Source: JBBRLG01 sp038231495 (GTDB taxonomy: Bacteria > Planctomycetota > Planctomycetia > Gemmatales > Gemmataceae). Taken from it: a stretch of DNA of 8,894 bases. How positions within the stretch are numbered: position 1 is the stretch's first letter; each line of letters starts with the position of its first letter. The notes under the pieces are model-generated. The model saw only the letters and a list, made by a program, of their open reading frames with translations, did no database searches and had not been told where the DNA came from. Below, in pieces: positions 6,313 to 8,894 of this stretch. Position numbers and translations under genes: made by a program. Where the stretch lies: assembly GCA_038231495.1 (NCBI GenBank), contig JBBRLG010000304.1, positions 1-8,894 on the forward strand, written 5' to 3'.

Positions 6313-6491
6313 GGGTGTCCGCTGCCGCCCGGTCAAAGGGGACGCCATCGGGAGCGTGGTCGGGTAAGCGTCGTGCTCCCGAAATAGCACGATTGGCACA
6401 AGCAATTGGTGCGGAGCTTACCTGCCGAGGTAATGCTGCCCAGGGGCGACAAGGGTTTGTGTTGTTGCTGCAATTTGTGCGGCCGTGGTGC

Positions 6492-8702
6492 TCATTGATG
6501 CTCTGCCTTGAGTCGCTCAAATTCGGCATCGATTTCCGCGTCGTTTCGGCCCAGCGATTCTAGGATGGCCCGGTAGTTCGCACAGATTACTTGTAGGTGC
6601 GGATGCTCGTGACCGGTGCGGTGAGTGAATTTGAACAAGATGCCGACCGCCCGGCGCATCAGCGGCTCGGCGTCGGCCAGCCGGTTGGTGGCCTGGAGCA
6701 ATCGGGCCAGGTTATTGAGGTCCATAGCGACATTGGGGTGGTCGGCTCCGAAGCTGCGTTCGTCGATGGCCAGGGCGCGGCGCATCAGCGGCTCGGCTTC
6801 CCCCAGCCGGTTGGTGGCCTGGAGCAATGAGGCCAGGTTGTTGAGGCGGATGGCGACCTTGGGGTGGTCGGCTCCGAAGCTGCGTTCGTCGATGGCCAGG
6901 GCGCGACGATAAAGCGCCTCCGCCTCCGTGTGAAGAGCCTTCTCCTTTAGTAGAAGGCCAACGTCGTTCATCAGTCGGGCTGTCGGCTCCGTCACGCCGG
7001 CCTCATCGGCGCGCCGGATAACGGCGCGGGCGTGTGGTGCCAGCGGCACAAGAATGGGCCAGGCGCGGACATCCGTCGGGTCGCCAATAAAAGCGGCGTT
7101 CACCCAGCGCAAGGCGGCGTTCAGGTCGTGCTGCTCTTTGTCGTCGGCAAGGCTGCGGCGGGTCACGTCTTGTACCAGACGGTGAACGGAGAAGACCGGC
7201 GCATCCGGTGCGCGCGTCACCAGCGAGTAGGCCTCCAAATTTACCAGGCCGTCATGCAGATCCGCGTCCGCCGCACCGGGGACCGGAACGTCCAGCAGCG
7301 ATTCCGGAATCGGGTCCGGCGCGAGCCAGGCTACCAGGTGCAACAGGCGGCGGGCTGGTTCGCTTAGCTGATCGAAAGAGGTCTGCCAGGTGGTGGCCAC
7401 GCTGCGCGGGTAGTGCATAAGTTGTTCGTCAAACCACGTCAGCACCCGGTCGTGCCGGTCGCGCCATTCCTTCAAGTAGCCTCCGAAGGTCAGACGGTGT
7501 TTGGCGATGTAGGCCCCGGCTTGCTCTAGCGCCAGGGCTAACTGCCCCAACTCCAACGCCAGGGCACGTGCCTGGGCGTCGTCGTCCGGCTGCTTGCGCC
7601 GACGGGCGTCGGTGCGGGCGCACAGGAAATCGGCCGCGGCCGTCTCCGTGAGTACGTCCAGTTCCAAGGACACGACCTGACCGCTCCAGTTTGGTTGCCG
7701 GCTGGTGAGCAGCACCTGGCCGCCGTGCAATTGCGCCAGCAACTTTGTCGCTTCGGCCGCGGCATCCGGCGTGTCGAGGTTGTCCAGGATGAGGAACCAG
7801 CCAGGGTGCAGGTGCAGCCAGCGCAACGCCGCGGCCAGCTTGGCCTCCTCCTCGGGTCGGTCCTGCTCCGGCAGGTCGAGCACGAGCGGGCCGCACAGCC
7901 CGGCCAGGTTCCGCCGCAGCGCCTCCGGGCTGTCCGCCGGCACGAAAAGCAGGGCAGTGTAGGCATCCTGGTGCTGCCAGGCGTACTCGACCGCCAACCG
8001 CGTTTTGCCCACGCCGCCCAGGCCGTGGATGGCCTTGCCCACGATCGCCGTGGCGTGTCCGTCCACGGCACGCTCAAGACTCTTGCGCAACTGGACCAGG
8101 AATTCGTCGCGGCCCTTGAACAGCGTGCCCAGGCTGTGATACGGGAGGGAAATGGGCTTGGGACGGCCCAGGTCCGGAAACGGCAGGACGAGCACGTCTT
8201 CGATGAGCTTTGCCTGGGTGGTGAGCGTATCGCGGTGTTTGCCGGTGCTCTTGACCCACATGCGGAAGTCCGCCTGGCAAGTTTGGAGCGCGGCGTCTTC
8301 GGGATTTGGCTCGTCGGGTTGGAAGCCGGGTGCCGTGAAGAAGATGTAGGTGTCCCGGCCGTGGTGCTTGGCCAGCAGGAACTCCCATTGCGTGTAGGAG
8401 ACGCGGTCCTGGCTGGCGGCGGTGCGGTATTTCTGCAAGAGCGGCAGGTCGCCCAGCGCCGCCGCGTGGTCGGCGGTGGGGAAGTCGCCGCAACGGTCGC
8501 CGACCAGCAGGATGACGGCATCGCATTGGCGGATGTAGTCGCGCAACTGCTCCAGGAGCGTGGCCGGCCCCTGGCGGAAATGCTCCTGGTCGCGCACTTC
8601 CAGGCCCTTGCGCCGCAGGGCGCGCGCGACCCCGATCCGGCAGGAGCCAAGCTCTTTGGTCACGGCAGATAAAAAGATGCGGAAGGACCGCGGCTCGGAC
8701 AT
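6492..8702 (-). CDS. STAND NTPase: DUF4062 (TIR-like) - NB-ARC - TPR protein
   Basis: This 736-residue protein has the build of a bacterial NLR-like switch: N-terminal effector, nucleotide-binding core and repeat sensor. Residues 5-175 fit DUF4062, a TIR-like fold: RIFLSAVTKEL (8-18), DAVILLVGDRCG (61-72), and YTQWEF with E107 as a candidate active-site glutamate. The NB-ARC core begins near 195 (LFKGRDEF). It has a P-loop GLGGVGKT (227-234), Walker B WFLILDNLD (302-310), a VLLTSR block (330-335), a GxLPL-like LGQLALALEQAGAYI (385-399) in which alanine replaces the usual proline, and an MHD-like VHRLVQ (506-511). Residues 573-735 hold three TPRs of 42-residue period plus a degenerate fourth. 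AGGAG sits 7 bases before the ATG. No membrane segment is seen. Family members are linked to anti-phage defence or cell death; that role is inferred here. It is a single gene with no visible partner. Confidence 0.92.
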   Translation of the reverse strand: MSEPRSFRIFLSAVTKELGSCRIGVARALRRKGLEVRDQEHFRQGPATLLEQLRDYIRQCDAVILLVGDRCGDFPTADHAAALGDLPLLQKYRTAASQDRVSYTQWEFLLAKHHGRDTYIFFTAPGFQPDEPNPEDAALQTCQADFRMWVKSTGKHRDTLTTQAKLIEDVLVLPFPDLGRPKPISLPYHSLGTLFKGRDEFLVQLRKSLERAVDGHATAIVGKAIHGLGGVGKTRLAVEYAWQHQDAYTALLFVPADSPEALRRNLAGLCGPLVLDLPEQDRPEEEAKLAAALRWLHLHPGWFLILDNLDTPDAAAEATKLLAQLHGGQVLLTSRQPNWSGQVVSLELDVLTETAAADFLCARTDARRRKQPDDDAQARALALELGQLALALEQAGAYIAKHRLTFGGYLKEWRDRHDRVLTWFDEQLMHYPRSVATTWQTSFDQLSEPARRLLHLVAWLAPDPIPESLLDVPVPGAADADLHDGLVNLEAYSLVTRAPDAPVFSVHRLVQDVTRRSLADDKEQHDLNAALRWVNAAFIGDPTDVRAWPILVPLAPHARAVIRRADEAGVTEPTARLMNDVGLLLKEKALHTEAEALYRRALAIDERSFGADHPKVAIRLNNLASLLQATNRLGEAEPLMRRALAIDERSFGADHPNVAMDLNNLARLLQATNRLADAEPLMRRAVGILFKFTHRTGHEHPHLQVICANYRAILESLGRNDAEIDAEFERLKAEHQ
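6653..6904 (-). repeat. 126-bp tandem duplication within the TPR-coding part
   Basis: Bases 6653-6778 and 6779-6904 match at about 115 of 126 positions by eye, with one stretch of 47 identical bases (6733-6779 against 6859-6905). The period is 42 codons, exactly one TPR of the kinesin-light-chain type, including the SFGADHP linker. The third repeat to the right is much more diverged. High nucleotide identity, not just protein similarity, points to a recent duplication or gene conversion. Confidence 0.9.
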
Positions 8703-8779
8703 GGGCTTGCTCCTGACCGGACGACCGCTGCTGCGCCGTCCTATGCTTTTGCGGGATCAAGGGAGGTACTTTTCCCTTT

Positions 8780-8806
8780 GGAGTGCGGCGGGGGGGGGGG
8801 GGCGGG
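8780..8806. repeat. Run of 13 G in the STAND upstream region
   Basis: An uninterrupted run of 13 G (8790-8802) sits in a wider G-rich block (GTGCGGC before, CGGG after), 88 bases upstream of the STAND start codon. Such tracts change length easily during replication and are also prone to sequencing error, so the exact count should not be trusted. Confidence 0.8.
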
Positions 8807-8833
8807 AGAAGAAAAATAGATTGTGTGTGGCAG

Positions 8834-8883
8834 CCCCCCCCCACACCAGACAACAACACTCCGCCGCCCCCCCGCCCACACCA
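8834..8883. repeat. C-run plus ACACCA direct repeats
   Basis: Nine C followed by ACACCA (8834-8848) recur as seven C, GCCC and ACACCA (8867-8883), 33-35 bases apart. CACTCC (8857-8862) is also complementary to GGAGTG (8780-8785). The stretch is low in complexity, so this similarity has limited weight. Confidence 0.5.
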
Positions 8884-8894
8884 AACCCGAGAAC

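Larger units (their letters stand above)
5865..6491. other. 627-base intergenic region with repeats and one possible small gene
   Basis: This gap separates the phosphodiesterase gene (+) from the end of the STAND gene (-). It holds a 9-bp hairpin, one possible small ORF (5936-6091), and a cluster of ACCCTTGCC repeats (6152-6312). From 6313 to 6491 I see only an 8-bp inverted repeat, TCGGGAGC (6348-6355) with GCTCCCGA (6375-6382), and no recognisable protein. Open frames in this part are short and lack homologous motifs. Confidence 0.6.
8703..8894. other. Upstream region of the STAND gene with low-complexity tracts
   Basis: This stretch should contain the promoter of the STAND gene. Its ribosome binding site is AGGAG (8714-8710, minus strand). 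I found no -35/-10 pair with correct spacing; TTGATC (8760-8755, minus strand) is a possible -35 without a good -10. Beyond it lie a run of 13 G and C-rich repeats, and no gene is visible up to the window edge. Confidence 0.55.

Noticed and set aside
6348..6382. 8-bp inverted repeat as a second terminator for the STAND gene
   Set aside because: Short stem, 19-base loop and no U-tract; the 6268-6312 hairpin is a better candidate.
6243..6563. 106-residue plus-strand frame in the repeat region
   Set aside because: It runs through the terminator-like hairpin and into the STAND gene end; no family recognised and its sequence comes from the repeats.
6653..6904. CRISPR or minisatellite from the 126-bp repeat
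   Set aside because: The period is exactly 42 codons and stays in frame within a TPR protein, so it is protein repeat structure.
7695..8672. 325-residue plus-strand frame opposite the STAND gene
   Set aside because: Antisense shadow; the minus-strand frame has clear NB-ARC and TPR motifs.

Overview
The window reads as high-GC bacterial chromosomal DNA, most likely from a planctomycete and perhaps the Gemmataceae. This is inferred from the mix of protein families: a Gly/Pro-rich secreted beta-barrel, a UPF0261 (Tm-1-like) protein, an EboF-like phosphodiesterase and a DUF4062/NB-ARC/TPR protein. Monocistronic or loosely packed genes and palindromic intergenic repeats fit too. No 16S or other taxonomic marker is present, so this stays an inference.

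Layout, left to right. 1-312: non-coding leader with a C/G-run palindrome. 313-1668 (+): exported outer-membrane beta-barrel protein with a proline-rich linker. 1681-1729: perfect 19-bp inverted repeat. 1751-2968 (+): Tm-1-like/UPF0261 protein. 2950-3000: AT-rich nested palindrome overlapping its stop codon, between convergent genes. 3019-4281 (-): metK, S-adenosylmethionine synthase, with a near-consensus sigma70-type promoter that fixes its GTG start. 4485-5864 (+): type I phosphodiesterase/nucleotide pyrophosphatase family protein, divergent from metK. 5865-6491: gap holding a possible 51-residue membrane peptide and a cluster of direct and inverted ACCCTTGCC repeats, one pair of which forms a likely terminator for the gene to its right. 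6492-8702 (-): a 736-residue STAND NTPase with a DUF4062 (TIR-like) effector, NB-ARC core and short TPR array. 8703-8894: its upstream region, with a run of 13 G and C-rich direct repeats.

The genes do not form one pathway. metK is housekeeping and the two + strand genes at the left may share a transcript. The phosphodiesterase stands alone here, without ebo-cluster neighbours. The STAND gene is the strongest candidate for an accessory function, most likely abortive-infection-style defence or programmed signalling. It is isolated, has its own ribosome binding site and probable terminator, carries a recent-looking 126-bp internal duplication in its sensor repeats, and has a homopolymer G tract in its upstream region. 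No mobile element, tRNA, rRNA or CRISPR array was seen.
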